A DNA stretch of 64,000 nt from Salinispirillum sp049115955 (GTDB lineage Bacteria > Pseudomonadota > Gammaproteobacteria > Pseudomonadales > Natronospirillaceae): assembly GCA_049115955.1 (NCBI GenBank), contig JAGDZJ010000011.1, positions 43,862-107,861 of the forward strand, in the 5' to 3' direction. Every line of letters starts with the position of its first letter. Position 1 is the stretch's first letter. Of this stretch, positions 41,597-50,269 are shown piece after piece. Made by a program: the position numbers and the translations under genes. Under the pieces are notes generated by a model, which was not told the DNA's origin, did not search any database, and worked only from the letters and a program-made list of their open reading frames with translations.

Positions 41597-42722
41597 ATGG
41601 GCTTCATTCCCTTTGCGGGAAGGGGAGATTTCTCGCCAGGCGCACGCGGACTTTCCGGAGCGCGCCATATACGAGCGTGAAGTGGGTCGGAGCGGCTTTT
41701 TTGGCCCGGCCACCCACTTGCACCACACGCACGCGCCCACGGGCTGGAGCGACTGGGAAGGCCCCCTGAAGCCACGCGCGTTTGACCTGACGCAAACCGA
41801 CAACAACCTCAACGGTTCGCCATGGGATGTGCCGGACATACTGTTCAACGCCAGTTGTCGCATGCGCGTCTGGCGACTGACCGAAAAGATGCCTTTCTTG
41901 GCCCGTAATGCCGATGGTGATGACCTGCTGTTTATCCACCAAGGCAGTGGCGAGTTGTTCTGCGACTATGGCCACCTGAGCCTGACGGAAGGTGATTACG
42001 TGGTATTGCCGCGCAGCACCATGTGGCGTATTGAGCCAACCGAGCCGATGTTCATTCTGCTGATCGAAGCCACCAACGATTCGTATCAACTGCCGGAGAA
42101 GGGCTTGGTCGGCAACCACGCGATCTTCGACCCGGCAGTCATCGACACACCGAAAATCGACGCGGCGTTTCATGCCCAGTATTCCGAAGATACCTGGCAG
42201 GTGCAGATCAAACGTCACAATGCGGTGTCGGTTGTTACCTATCCGTTTAACCCGCTGGACGCCATTGGCTGGCACGGGGACTTAACGGTGATGCGCTTGA
42301 ACTGGCGTGACATTCGCCCGTTAATGAGCCACCGCTACCACTTGCCACCCTCTGCGCACACGACCTTTGTGGCGCAGCGTTTTGTGGTGTGTACCTTTGT
42401 GCCGCGCCCTGTGGAAAGCGACCCCGGCGCCTTAAAAGTCCCGTTTTATCACAACAACGACGACTACGATGAGGTACTGTTCTACCACGCGGGCGACTTC
42501 TTCAGCCGCGACAATATTGAAGCGGGCATGGTGACCTTTCACCCGGCGGGTTTCACGCACGGGCCACACCCTAAGGCGTTTAAAGCCGCGCAAGAAAAGC
42601 CTAAAACCTTTTTGGACGAAGTAGCGGTGATGCTCGATACACGTGACTCCCTAGAAGTAGGCAGCGCGGTATTGCCAACGGAAAACACCGACTACGTTAA
42701 GAGCTGGATGACCAAGCCATGA
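41589..42722 (+). CDS. hmgA: Homogentisate 1,2-dioxygenase
   Basis: Ring-cleaving Fe(II) dioxygenase giving maleylacetoacetate. Length 377, of the shorter bacterial form (P. putida enzyme is about 433). Iron ligands are in FYHNNDDYDEVLFYHAGDFF (H and E) and FHPAGFTHGPHP (H). The N-terminal segment FGPATHLHHTHAPTGW is typical. It is coupled to hpd and fahA by overlaps (8 bases and ATGA). Confidence 0.94.
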   Translation: MRKWASFPLREGEISRQAHADFPERAIYEREVGRSGFFGPATHLHHTHAPTGWSDWEGPLKPRAFDLTQTDNNLNGSPWDVPDILFNASCRMRVWRLTEKMPFLARNADGDDLLFIHQGSGELFCDYGHLSLTEGDYVVLPRSTMWRIEPTEPMFILLIEATNDSYQLPEKGLVGNHAIFDPAVIDTPKIDAAFHAQYSEDTWQVQIKRHNAVSVVTYPFNPLDAIGWHGDLTVMRLNWRDIRPLMSHRYHLPPSAHTTFVAQRFVVCTFVPRPVESDPGALKVPFYHNNDDYDEVLFYHAGDFFSRDNIEAGMVTFHPAGFTHGPHPKAFKAAQEKPKTFLDEVAVMLDTRDSLEVGSAVLPTENTDYVKSWMTKP

Positions 42723-43729
42723 AATTAGCTACGCTGAAGAACCACACACGCGACGGCCAATTGGTCGTGGTCAGCCGCGACCTCACTCAATGCATTGCTG
42801 TGCCCGAGATTGCTGCAACACTGCAACAGGCACTGGATAATTGGGGAGCCACCGAAGCACCCTTGCGGGAAGTCTACCAAGCCTTGAATACTGGCTCGGC
42901 AACCGGTGCTCAACCGTTTGAGCAAAGGGCCTGTGCCTCTCCTCTGCCTCGCGCCTACCAATGGGCCGACGGCAGTGCCTATGTAAACCACGTAGAGTTG
43001 GTGCGCAAAGCGCGTAATGCGGAAATGCCCCCCAGCTTTTGGACTGATCCACTGATGTACCAAGGCGGTTCTGACGACTTTATTGGCCCGTACGAAGACG
43101 TACGTCTGCCTGCCGAAGAGATGGGTATCGACTTCGAAGGTGAAATAGCCGTGATCACCGGTGACGTACCCATGGGCGTTTCTGCCACGGCGGCGCGTGA
43201 AAGTGTTCGTTTAGTGATGGTGGTGAACGACGTTTCGCTGCGCGGTCTGATCCCCAACGAGTTGGCTAAAGGCTTTGGCTTCTTTCAATCAAAACCGGCC
43301 TCGGCTTTCAGTCCTGTGGCTGTCACGCCCGACGAGTTGGGTGACGATTGGCGCGAAGGCAAGCTGCACCTGCCGTTGTTGTCGTACTACAACGGCGAGC
43401 TGTTCGGTAAACCCAATGCGGGCGTGGACATGACTTTTGACTTCGGTCAGTTGATCGCGCACGCTGCCAGAACACGTAACCTTGGTGCCGGCGCGGTTAT
43501 CGGTTCAGGCACGGTGTCCAACAAGCAAGGCACGGATTTCGGTACGTCGATCAACGAAGGCGGTGTAGGCTATAGTTGCATCGCAGAAGTTCGGATGATC
43601 GAGACGATTCGTGATGGCAAGCCGAGCACGCCGTTTATGAAGTTCGGTGATCGCATCCGCATGGAAGTGCTGGACAGCTCAGGCAGCAGTATTTTCGGTG
43701 CCATTGATCAGCGGGTAGTGGAGGTTTAG
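42719..43729 (+). CDS. fahA: Fumarylacetoacetase (FAH family)
   Basis: Hydrolase of the last step, fumarylacetoacetate to fumarate and acetoacetate. 336 residues, a compact FAH form with an N-terminal domain (1-90) and the FAH fold. Metal-site acidic residues lie in GIDFEGEIAVITGDVP and VNDVSLR; the GSGTVSNKQGTDFG region is conserved. The assignment as fumarylacetoacetase rather than another FAH hydrolase rests on the operon position between hmgA and maiA. Confidence 0.92.
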   Translation: MKLATLKNHTRDGQLVVVSRDLTQCIAVPEIAATLQQALDNWGATEAPLREVYQALNTGSATGAQPFEQRACASPLPRAYQWADGSAYVNHVELVRKARNAEMPPSFWTDPLMYQGGSDDFIGPYEDVRLPAEEMGIDFEGEIAVITGDVPMGVSATAARESVRLVMVVNDVSLRGLIPNELAKGFGFFQSKPASAFSPVAVTPDELGDDWREGKLHLPLLSYYNGELFGKPNAGVDMTFDFGQLIAHAARTRNLGAGAVIGSGTVSNKQGTDFGTSINEGGVGYSCIAEVRMIETIRDGKPSTPFMKFGDRIRMEVLDSSGSSIFGAIDQRVVEV

Positions 43730-43754
43730 GACAACAGTTACTTTTCACCCTCGC

Positions 43755-43868
43755 CCCTTGGCTGTGGGGAAAGCCAGTTAAGGACACGCCGTGAACCCGT
43801 CCCTAGGGGCTCGTCAAGCGCGTCCTGCGCTTGAACGGTCCTGAACTGGCTTTCCCCACAGCCAAGGG
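43755..43868. repeat. 114-bp inverted-repeat element between fahA and maiA
   Basis: Arms of 31 bases (43755-43785 and 43838-43868) are complementary at 30 positions (core GGCTGTGGGGAAAGCCAG). The 52-base loop holds an 8-bp stem TCAAGCGC/GCGCTTGA (43814-43834) and a CCCTAGGGG palindrome. The loop sequence beginning GCCGTGAACCCGTCCC resembles cores of hairpin elements that I recall from other marine gammaproteobacterial intergenic regions. It splits the tyrosine operon and may work as an mRNA-processing or terminator structure. Confidence 0.7.
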
Positions 43869-43923
43869 ACACCGTAACCCCACTATTGCCTCAAGTAGAT
43901 CATCTAAAAGAGAAGCAAACGCT

Positions 43924-44562
43924 ATGAAACTTTATGGATATTGGCGCTCGTCCGCTGCTTATCGCGTAAGGATTGCCTTGAATCTGAAGGGCATTGCTTA
44001 TGAGCAAGAAAGCGTACATTTGGTGAAAGACGGCGGGCAGCAGCATGCCGCTGCGTATCGAGAGATGAACCCAACGGAGTTGGTACCCACGCTGGTCGAT
44101 GGCGATCTGGTGCTGAGTCAGTCTGTGGCTATTCTTGAGTATCTGGAAGACCGCATTCCCAATCCCCCGTTGTACCCTGCTGATGTGGGCTTACGCGCCC
44201 AAGTAAAAGCCTTGGTGCTGGATATCGCCTGCGACATTCACCCGCTGAATAACTTGCGCGTGCTGCAACACTTGTCGGGCCATTTGGGCCACAGCGAGCA
44301 GGAGCGCGATGATTGGTATCGCCATTGGTTGAAGGTGGGATTCACGGGTTTGGAAGCCAAGCTACGACGCACGGCGGGCATTTATTGTTTTGGTGATACC
44401 CTTACAATGGCTGATGTTATGTTGGTGCCGCAGGTCTACAATGCGTATCGCTACCAGTTGACGATGGATGAGTTCCCGACCATTGATGCCATTGCTAAGC
44501 GCTGTAATGCGCTACCGGCTTTTCAGGAAGCAGCACCGGAACAGCAACCGGACGCAGTGTGA
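43924..44562 (+). CDS. maiA: Maleylacetoacetate isomerase (zeta-class GST)
   Basis: Glutathione-dependent cis-trans isomerase converting maleylacetoacetate to fumarylacetoacetate. 212 residues. The zeta signature SSAAYRVRIALNLKG with the active serine pair is at residues 9-23; ETLV-type LSQSVAILEYLEDR follows. I chose ATG 43924 (MKLYGYWRSS); the frame is open to 43831 but that part lies in the repeat element. It completes the set hpd-hmgA-fahA-maiA. Confidence 0.94.
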   Translation: MKLYGYWRSSAAYRVRIALNLKGIAYEQESVHLVKDGGQQHAAAYREMNPTELVPTLVDGDLVLSQSVAILEYLEDRIPNPPLYPADVGLRAQVKALVLDIACDIHPLNNLRVLQHLSGHLGHSEQERDDWYRHWLKVGFTGLEAKLRRTAGIYCFGDTLTMADVMLVPQVYNAYRYQLTMDEFPTIDAIAKRCNALPAFQEAAPEQQPDAV

Positions 44563-44623
44563 GGGTAGCGTTTCTGTTGTAGGTTTACGGGCGGGCAACT
44601 AAAGCGGTAGCCCGTACGCAATG

Positions 44624-44692
44624 GGCTTTCGGGATATGCCTCCGGCGCTCCACGGCAGACCGAGGAGTCGCGCCTTGAGGCATACGCCCTAC
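44624..44692 (-). repeat. Dispersed 69-bp palindromic repeat, copy A
   Basis: Read on the minus strand it starts GTAGGGCGTATGCC and ends CCCGAAAGCC. It equals the copy at 63849-63917 at 58 of 69 positions with no gaps. The outer stem TATGCCTC/GAGGCATA and inner GGCGC/GCGCC are formed here; the other copy has TATGCCGC/GCGGCATA and AGCGC/GCGCT, so paired bases changed together. Next to it, at 44586-44616, is another stem TACGGGC/GCCCGTA. It lies after maiA. Confidence 0.75.
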
Positions 44693-44784
44693 GCCCGCGC
44701 ATCAAACCTTGTCATTCAGCGTGAGAGAAAATTGCGCTGCTCACGATGACGATTACATAATCCGTTAATCACTCAGACGTGTTG

Positions 44785-45210
44785 TTACCCGCTAACTGCC
44801 CAAGGGTTTACGACGGAGACCCCTGCGGCCTCAAACGGGCCAGTGTCGCGGGTCGCTACGGGAAGTTTGTTGGCGAGTGCAATAGCCGCTATATAGCCAT
44901 CTGCTGTAGCAATAGCCAGCCCGGCATGTCGTGCTCTGGCGATGAGATCGGCATAAATCTGAGTACAGGGTAAGTCAAAAGACAGTACACGCCCAATGAA
45001 CAACGGCAAAATGCGGGTCTCTAGGTTCTCTCTCAATAGCGTTCTGCGCTTGCCAGCAGGAAGCAGGGCGATACCCGTGCGCAACTCGGCCACAGTGATC
45101 GTGGAGAGATACAGCGTTTCTAACGGCTGAGCATCAATCCACTCAACGACCTGAGGCATCGGTGTTCGGCGCAATGGTTCAGAGATCACATTGGTATCTA
45201 ACAGTATCAT
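44785..45210 (-). CDS. PIN-domain toxin, FitB/VapC type
   Basis: Ribonuclease toxin of 141 residues. Acidic active-site residues of the PIN fold are D5 (ILLDTNVISE), E42 (VAELRTG) and D residues in IATADGYIAAIA and ATRDTG. The NVISE opening and length place it in the FitB-like group. It is translated from an ATGA overlap with the antitoxin gene ahead of it. Confidence 0.9.
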   Translation of the reverse strand: MILLDTNVISEPLRRTPMPQVVEWIDAQPLETLYLSTITVAELRTGIALLPAGKRRTLLRENLETRILPLFIGRVLSFDLPCTQIYADLIARARHAGLAIATADGYIAAIALANKLPVATRDTGPFEAAGVSVVNPWAVSG

Positions 45211-45461
45211 TCTAGATCCAATGGCCGAGCCGGACTTTTACTCCGTACATTCTCTAAAGCATCCATTTCTTCATCAGTCAGATTTAACTGTCGGCCCATG
45301 TCAGCCAGTAAGGACCCCAGTTTTAACCTGCCCTCCGAAGCAACGGCATTCGCTAAAATACTGCGAACTTCAGCTTCCACACTGTTGCCATGCAAGGCAG
45401 CGCGTGCTCGCAAGGCTCGGTGGACTTCTTCCGGTAGTTTGCGCACAGTAATCATAGACAT
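45207..45461 (-). CDS. Ribbon-helix-helix antitoxin, FitA type
   Basis: 84-residue antitoxin. The N-terminal ITVRKLPEEVHRALRARAALHGNSVEAEVRSIL is the FitA-like ribbon-helix-helix DNA-binding domain (strand, then two helices); the C-terminal half is acidic and would wrap the toxin. MSMI offers two starts (M1 or M3). Located upstream of and overlapping the PIN toxin, the usual order for autoregulated pairs. Confidence 0.9.
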   Translation of the reverse strand: MSMITVRKLPEEVHRALRARAALHGNSVEAEVRSILANAVASEGRLKLGSLLADMGRQLNLTDEEMDALENVRSKSPARPLDLE

Positions 45462-45621
45462 TGAAAGCCCTCAAACAGCCACTTATGCATTCATTTTATG
45501 CCATTGAATGCAGCCAAACAAGGGCCATGGAGTCTCGCCCGGCCATGCTTTGCATAAAAGCAGTGTCTTGATATTCTCCCACGGCACTAATGGATTTCAC
45601 TCTTCATGAAAGGAACTACTC

Positions 45622-46125
45622 ATGAGCACAAAACCAGAAATTCTGATTTTCTCATCAGACGCAGCAAAGAGACGTAATCAACTGATCCGTTTTGGGGTTG
45701 GCCTAGCCATTGTGATTGGCATAGTCCTACTCAGAAGCGTATTTCAGGCCAACGCCTACGTATTACTTGTCTTAGCCGTCTCGATATTCTCGGGCTACAT
45801 GAACTTCATAGGCATCTACAACCCCTTTTGGAAACATGATGAAGTCATCATCACGCCTGTGGCTTTGAAAGGTGCAAGCCTCCAACGCGCAGGACGTGCT
45901 TATTTCATGCTAGATGATTTTCTGATTGAACCCATACTGGTGAAGCGCAGTCCGCCCAAATGGCTGCAATGGCTCTACCCTAACCGAGTGTGGCTTGTCA
46001 TTAACCAACACAACCACCCTTACGGGCTTAAAATGGATCTTTCTCTTCTTAGCGACCAAGATCAGCAAACAGTGCTCTCTACCCTGCAACAGCGCTACTC
46101 AGCATCAATGCCACCCATACAATAA
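45622..46125 (+). CDS. Membrane protein of unknown function
   Basis: 167 residues, not recognised. Two membrane helices (about 22-38 and 45-62, LIRFGVGLAIVIGIVLL and AYVLLVLAVSIFSGYM), then a soluble PH-like or beta-rich stretch (VIITPVALKGASLQRAGRAYFMLDDF) ending in polar residues. A topology of two helices plus a small cytoplasmic domain resembles bacterial PH-domain membrane proteins, but that is only an impression. Good Shine-Dalgarno (AAAGGA) before the ATG. Stands alone between the toxin-antitoxin pair and the aminotransferase. Confidence 0.7.
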   Translation: MSTKPEILIFSSDAAKRRNQLIRFGVGLAIVIGIVLLRSVFQANAYVLLVLAVSIFSGYMNFIGIYNPFWKHDEVIITPVALKGASLQRAGRAYFMLDDFLIEPILVKRSPPKWLQWLYPNRVWLVINQHNHPYGLKMDLSLLSDQDQQTVLSTLQQRYSASMPPIQ

Positions 46126-46202
46126 TCTCCGCGCACTTTTTCATACGCTCTGTTATCGTTTGGGTTCTGTTTATCTTTCTTACCTGTAAGGACTCAATTG
46201 CC

Positions 46203-47411
46203 ATGCGCCACCCTGTGCCCGAAATAGTGCCGTTGGATGTCATTCTTCCCGATGAACCCTTGTTGATGATGGGAGCCGGCCCGGTGCCGATTCCTGCAAA
46301 GGTAGCGGCGGCAAATGGCATTGTGATCAATCACCTGGGTGACACCATGGCGCGCATCATCGAGCAGGTTAAGGCGATGTCACGCTATGTGTTCCAAACC
46401 CAGTCACAGCACATTCTGGGGGTTGCTGGGCCGGGCTCTGCAGCTATGGAGATGGCGATTGTGAATTTGGTGGTGCCAGGCAGCAAGGTACTGTCGGTGC
46501 GCAATGGGTTTTTCAGTAACCGACTGGCAGAGATGGCGGAACGTGTTGAGGCGGATGTCATCGTTGCTGATGTTGATTCAGCGCAGGCTGCGGATGCCGA
46601 GCAAATCATTGCGGCTTTGCATCAGCATCGGCCGAACGTGTTAACCATTGTGCAGGGCGAAACATCCAATACAGTCTACAACCATGCGTTGCCTGCTATC
46701 TGTCGTGTCGCACGCGAGTTGAACTGCTTGGTCATTACTGACGCGGTCTGTACGTTGAGTACGATGCCATTGGATATGGACGACTGGGGCGTGGACGCGG
46801 TGATTACCGGCGGACAAAAGGGTTTGAGTTCGATCCCCGGTGTGTCTTTGGTCGCCTTTTCGGAACGCGCTTGGGATTTGATCACCACGCGCAAGGACAC
46901 ACTGCGCCACTGGTGTCTTGATGCCAAGTTAGCGGATCAGTTTTGGTATCAGAAGTCGTACCATTATACAGCTCCGGTGTCTGGGATTCTGGCGATCCAT
47001 GAAGCTTTGCGACTCATTTGCCAAGAGACGTTGCCGCGTCGCTTTGACCGGCATTTGAAGTGCTCACTGGCACTGCAAGCAGGTATTGAGGGGCTTGGTT
47101 TGTCACTCTACGTTGATGGGCCGTCGCGTTTAAACTCTGTGGTGGGTATCAATTTGCCGGACGGCATTGAAGGCAAAGCATTGCTGCAACACATGTCGAA
47201 GCAGCATGGAGTAGAGATATCGGGGTCGTTTGGTCCACGTATTGTGCGCATTGGTCAGATGGGCGAACAATGCCGAGCGCATCATCTGTTTCGCACAGTT
47301 CATGCGCTAGGATCAAGTGTTAAAACGTTCGGATTTGATGTCGATCTGCCATCGGGTGTGGCCGCATTGGAGCGCGCTCTGGAAACCTTCACACCACGAT
47401 TTAGTGCTTGA
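46203..47411 (+). CDS. Class V aminotransferase (alanine-glyoxylate / serine-glyoxylate type)
   Basis: PLP enzyme of 402 residues. The Schiff-base lysine is in ITGGQKGLSSIPG; the phosphate and ring contacts appear in AGPGSAAMEMAI, QGETSNTVYN and VITDAVCTLSTMPLDMDDWGVDA. The overall pattern matches the AGXT/SGAT/ureidoglycine-glyoxylate group; the donor cannot be decided from sequence. TAAGGA precedes the ATG. It stands alone and ends near a strong palindrome. Confidence 0.88.
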   Translation: MRHPVPEIVPLDVILPDEPLLMMGAGPVPIPAKVAAANGIVINHLGDTMARIIEQVKAMSRYVFQTQSQHILGVAGPGSAAMEMAIVNLVVPGSKVLSVRNGFFSNRLAEMAERVEADVIVADVDSAQAADAEQIIAALHQHRPNVLTIVQGETSNTVYNHALPAICRVARELNCLVITDAVCTLSTMPLDMDDWGVDAVITGGQKGLSSIPGVSLVAFSERAWDLITTRKDTLRHWCLDAKLADQFWYQKSYHYTAPVSGILAIHEALRLICQETLPRRFDRHLKCSLALQAGIEGLGLSLYVDGPSRLNSVVGINLPDGIEGKALLQHMSKQHGVEISGSFGPRIVRIGQMGEQCRAHHLFRTVHALGSSVKTFGFDVDLPSGVAALERALETFTPRFSA

Positions 47412-47417
47412 TACGGT

Positions 47418-47464
47418 CGTTGATGAGACGTTGTGGTAATCAATGCCACATCGTCTCATCAACG
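47418..47464. terminator. Palindrome between convergent genes
   Basis: CGTTGATGAGACG-TTGTGG (47418-47436) is complementary to 47446-47464 at 18 of 19 positions with a nine-base loop. It fills the 66-base gap between the aminotransferase and the secreted protein gene, which end towards each other. No long T-run; likely a bidirectional transcript end structure. Confidence 0.6.
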
Positions 47465-47477
47465 GTTAGTCCTGCAT

Positions 47478-48014
47478 TTAGTCTTCCATATACCCTTGTT
47501 CTTCAATAAACGCCAAAATTAAGTCCCAGTTTCGTTCGACAACATTGATGTCGTCACTTGGGACATCGCTGACGGCTGGATCTAAGAAATCGGCCAACAT
47601 AGCGGCCTGCTCCGGTGGCATTTCAGCCATCATTTCGCGCGCGAAATAAGCCTGCATGGCCAAGCCGATTCGTTCACCGGTGCGGAAGAAGTGCCCAGTG
47701 GATTCCCAATTGTGACGACGCACTACTTGGTCTACACCGTCGTAGACACCGGCTGCGCGCAACTCAGACTCGATAAAACGATGATACTCCGACTCAGAGA
47801 GCGTGGTGTACCGCGCCCAATCTTCTTCATCTTCACTCAAAATGCTATCGAGCGCTTCACCGAAAGGCTCCAGTTCAGCACTGGTCTCAAGCCAGCGTTT
47901 GATGGTGCTGTCTTCTAGAGCTTGAGCATTGGCTACCACCGAACCAAGCACCAAGAAACAAAAACCGACAACGAGCACACCGAATGTGCGCTTCACGGAA
48001 GTGAGCGGTAGCAT
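47478..48014 (-). CDS. Secreted or periplasmic protein of unknown function
   Basis: 178 residues with a signal peptide about 1-30 (RTFGVLVVGFCFLVLGSVVANA, cleavage after ANA). The mature part is helical and acidic with a DUF2059-like feel (SESEYHRFIESELRAAGVYDGV), but I do not recognise a family. Shine-Dalgarno AAGGAG is good. Next to dps on the same strand (122 bases away), probably separate. Confidence 0.7.
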   Translation of the reverse strand: MLPLTSVKRTFGVLVVGFCFLVLGSVVANAQALEDSTIKRWLETSAELEPFGEALDSILSEDEEDWARYTTLSESEYHRFIESELRAAGVYDGVDQVVRRHNWESTGHFFRTGERIGLAMQAYFAREMMAEMPPEQAAMLADFLDPAVSDVPSDDINVVERNWDLILAFIEEQGYMED

Positions 48015-48136
48015 GACAAGACTCCTTTTGCAGAGAGTAGTTACCGCTCTTGTTGGCGCGCTGCCAACTCAGAGCGGAAGAAAGTGGTCAGACTACCGCG
48101 ATTTGGACGCAAAGTGTATTGACGGGATCACATTTC

Positions 48137-48610
48137 TTAATTGTTCAAGTAGGCACTGTACATCCAAACTTGCTTCTCTTGTCCCCGGATATAGTCACTC
48201 ATCAAAGCTGACGTACCTTCGTCGTTCGACTCGCTCGCCTGCGCTAACAGTTTGCGCTGTTTAGCAATCAGGGTCTTATACGACTCCAGTATCTGTGCCA
48301 CGGCTTCGCTGCCGTTCGTGACCTTGGACTTCTCTTGAATCGCCGATGCACCCAGATAACTGGAATAGCTGTGCGCGGGTTCATAACCCAACGTCAGCAC
48401 ACGCTCGGCGATTTCATCCACTTTTAACAACAACTCGTTGTACAGCTCTTCAAACTTGAGATGCAGCTCGAAAAAGTCTTTACCCCGGATATTCCAGTGA
48501 TAACCACGAGCGTTCATGTAGAACACTTGGTAGTTCGCGAGCAAATCATTCAACCCGGAAGCCAAAGACTGTGCTTGTTCAGTTTGAATGCCAATTGCGT
48601 TGGTAGACAT
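48137..48610 (-). CDS. dps: Dps-family ferritin-like protein
   Basis: 157-residue four-helix DNA-protection / mini-ferritin protein that oxidises Fe(II) with peroxide. Intersubunit ferroxidase ligands are in register: H38 (GYHWNI), H50 (FFELH), D65 and E69 (KVDEIAERVL), matching the Listeria-type spacing of 12, 15 and 4 residues. The N-terminus is short with no lysine-rich DNA-binding tail. Shine-Dalgarno AGGAGG is ideal. Peroxide or iron regulation is likely but no operator was recognised. Confidence 0.95.
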   Translation of the reverse strand: MSTNAIGIQTEQAQSLASGLNDLLANYQVFYMNARGYHWNIRGKDFFELHLKFEELYNELLLKVDEIAERVLTLGYEPAHSYSSYLGASAIQEKSKVTNGSEAVAQILESYKTLIAKQRKLLAQASESNDEGTSALMSDYIRGQEKQVWMYSAYLNN

Positions 48611-48750
48611 GGTATATCCTCCTGTTGCACCACTTATTTAGAACTCAGTGTAATACCCAGATGCTGTTCTGGCTAATGAGTCCCCTAAAACCAAGCTATA
48701 GTGAATAACTATCAGGGGCAACTAAGACAACAAAAACTTTACTTGCTGCT

Positions 48751-49353
48751 TTATAGGTAATCATCGCCCATCAAGCCACTCAAACGGTTGCGCACGGCCG
48801 GCCATTCGTTGTCGATGATCGAATACACCACGGTATCTCGATAGCTACCGTCTGGGAGGCGTTGATGATTGCGCAAAATACCATCTTGCTTGGCACCCAA
48901 GCGTTCGATCGCTGCCCGCGAGCGCCGGTTCATAAAATGGGTACGAAAATAGACCGCGATGCAGTCCAGTGACTCGAAGGCGTGCTCAAGAAGCAGGTAT
49001 TTGCATTCGGTGTTGACCCCCGTGCGCTGCACTTTTGGGGAGTACCATGTGTAGCCAATTTCTAAATTTGGCGCTGCCGGGTCGGCATTACAGAAGCGAG
49101 TACAACCCACCGCCGCACCACTGCTGCGCAACCTGATGATATAGGGCATGGCAGTGCCGTTATCACGGTCGGCCAACGCACGCTCGATGTAGCCCGGCAC
49201 CTCTTCAGGCTTCGGTACCGAGGTGTACCAAAGGTCGGGCAGTTGTGTGTTGAGGATAACACGCTGCAAGTCAGTCGTATGATCCATGCTTAAGGGACGT
49301 AATTCTACCAGTTGACCGACGAGAACCTTCGGTTGAAGCCATGTTTCTGACAT
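48751..49353 (-). CDS. GNAT-family N-acetyltransferase (RimJ/RimL-like)
   Basis: 200 residues from ATG 49353 (MSETWLQPKV). The fold is Acetyltransf_3: VELRPLSMDHTTDLQRVI at the start, the GYTWYSPKVQRTGVNTECKYLLLEHAFE acetyl-CoA segment, and ERLGAKQDGILRNHQRLPDG near the end. This subgroup resembles YkkB/RimJ-type proteins of unknown substrate. An in-frame TTG at 49371 exists; the ATG has AAAGG upstream. Downstream of prmC by 34 bases. Confidence 0.9.
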   Translation of the reverse strand: MSETWLQPKVLVGQLVELRPLSMDHTTDLQRVILNTQLPDLWYTSVPKPEEVPGYIERALADRDNGTAMPYIIRLRSSGAAVGCTRFCNADPAAPNLEIGYTWYSPKVQRTGVNTECKYLLLEHAFESLDCIAVYFRTHFMNRRSRAAIERLGAKQDGILRNHQRLPDGSYRDTVVYSIIDNEWPAVRNRLSGLMGDDYL

Positions 49354-49387
49354 GCGCGGCAGCCCTTTCAATGTCGAGTGGGTGTTG

Positions 49388-50230
49388 TTACCAAGAGATC
49401 AACGTAGGAAGGCGTCCGAGCGTGACCCGGTCGTTACCACCTAGGTCCCGCTCCGATGCGATTTCTTCAAATCCCGCGTCGATAAGCAACAATACCACAT
49501 CGTCGCGTTGATCATAGCCATGCTCGAAGAAGATCCAACCACCGGCCCGCAGCACGCGCTTCGACTGTTTTATAATCAAACGAATATCATCTAATCCGTC
49601 GGCACCCGCAGTCAACGCAGTGCGTGGTTCGAAGCGCACGTCGCCTTCATTAAGATGAGGATCGTTGTTACGAATATAGGGTGGGTTGCTGACCAGCGCA
49701 TCAACGCTGTGATCGGCCAGCGAAGCACACCAGGAACCTTGGTGAAACGTCGCATTGGTGACGCCGTTGCGACGTGCGTTACGTTGCGCTAAAGCGACGG
49801 CGTCAGCCGACAGATCAATACCTTGCACGTTCCATTCAGAACGTTCAGTGGCGAGGGCGAGCGCTATGGCTCCGGTGCCGGTACCCAAGTCCACAACATC
49901 CAACGCCGTTGGTGGTAAGCGCTCTAACACCGCACTGACCAAGGTTTCGGTGTCGGCACGCGGTATCAAGGTACTGGGGTCGGTTTCGAGATCAAGCGTC
50001 CAAAAGGCGCGGTGGCCGGTCAGATAGGCAATCGGCTCGCCTTGTTGTCGCCGGGCAATCAATTGTTGGTACGTCGTCAACTGAGTGTCGTCTAACAGCT
50101 TGTCCGGCCAGGTAAACAAAAAAGTGCGCGACTGGGCAAGAATATGACACAGCAAGTGCTCCGCATCGGTTCGAGCATCCGAGCCTTGCAACTGCACAGC
50201 AGCCCATTGCAGGGCCGCGCCGATGTTCAT
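49388..50230 (-). CDS. prmC: Release factor glutamine methyltransferase PrmC
   Basis: SAM-dependent methyltransferase that modifies the glutamine of the GGQ motif in RF1 and RF2. Length 280. N-terminal helical domain (1-75), SAM motif VVDLGTGTGAIALALA, and the glutamine-binding NPPYI. Target gene prfA is immediately upstream in the same operon (39 bases). Confidence 0.96.
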   Translation of the reverse strand: MNIGAALQWAAVQLQGSDARTDAEHLLCHILAQSRTFLFTWPDKLLDDTQLTTYQQLIARRQQGEPIAYLTGHRAFWTLDLETDPSTLIPRADTETLVSAVLERLPPTALDVVDLGTGTGAIALALATERSEWNVQGIDLSADAVALAQRNARRNGVTNATFHQGSWCASLADHSVDALVSNPPYIRNNDPHLNEGDVRFEPRTALTAGADGLDDIRLIIKQSKRVLRAGGWIFFEHGYDQRDDVVLLLIDAGFEEIASERDLGGNDRVTLGRLPTLISW

Positions 50231-50269
50231 TGCCCGGCACTCATCATCATAGGCACCATATCATGGACA

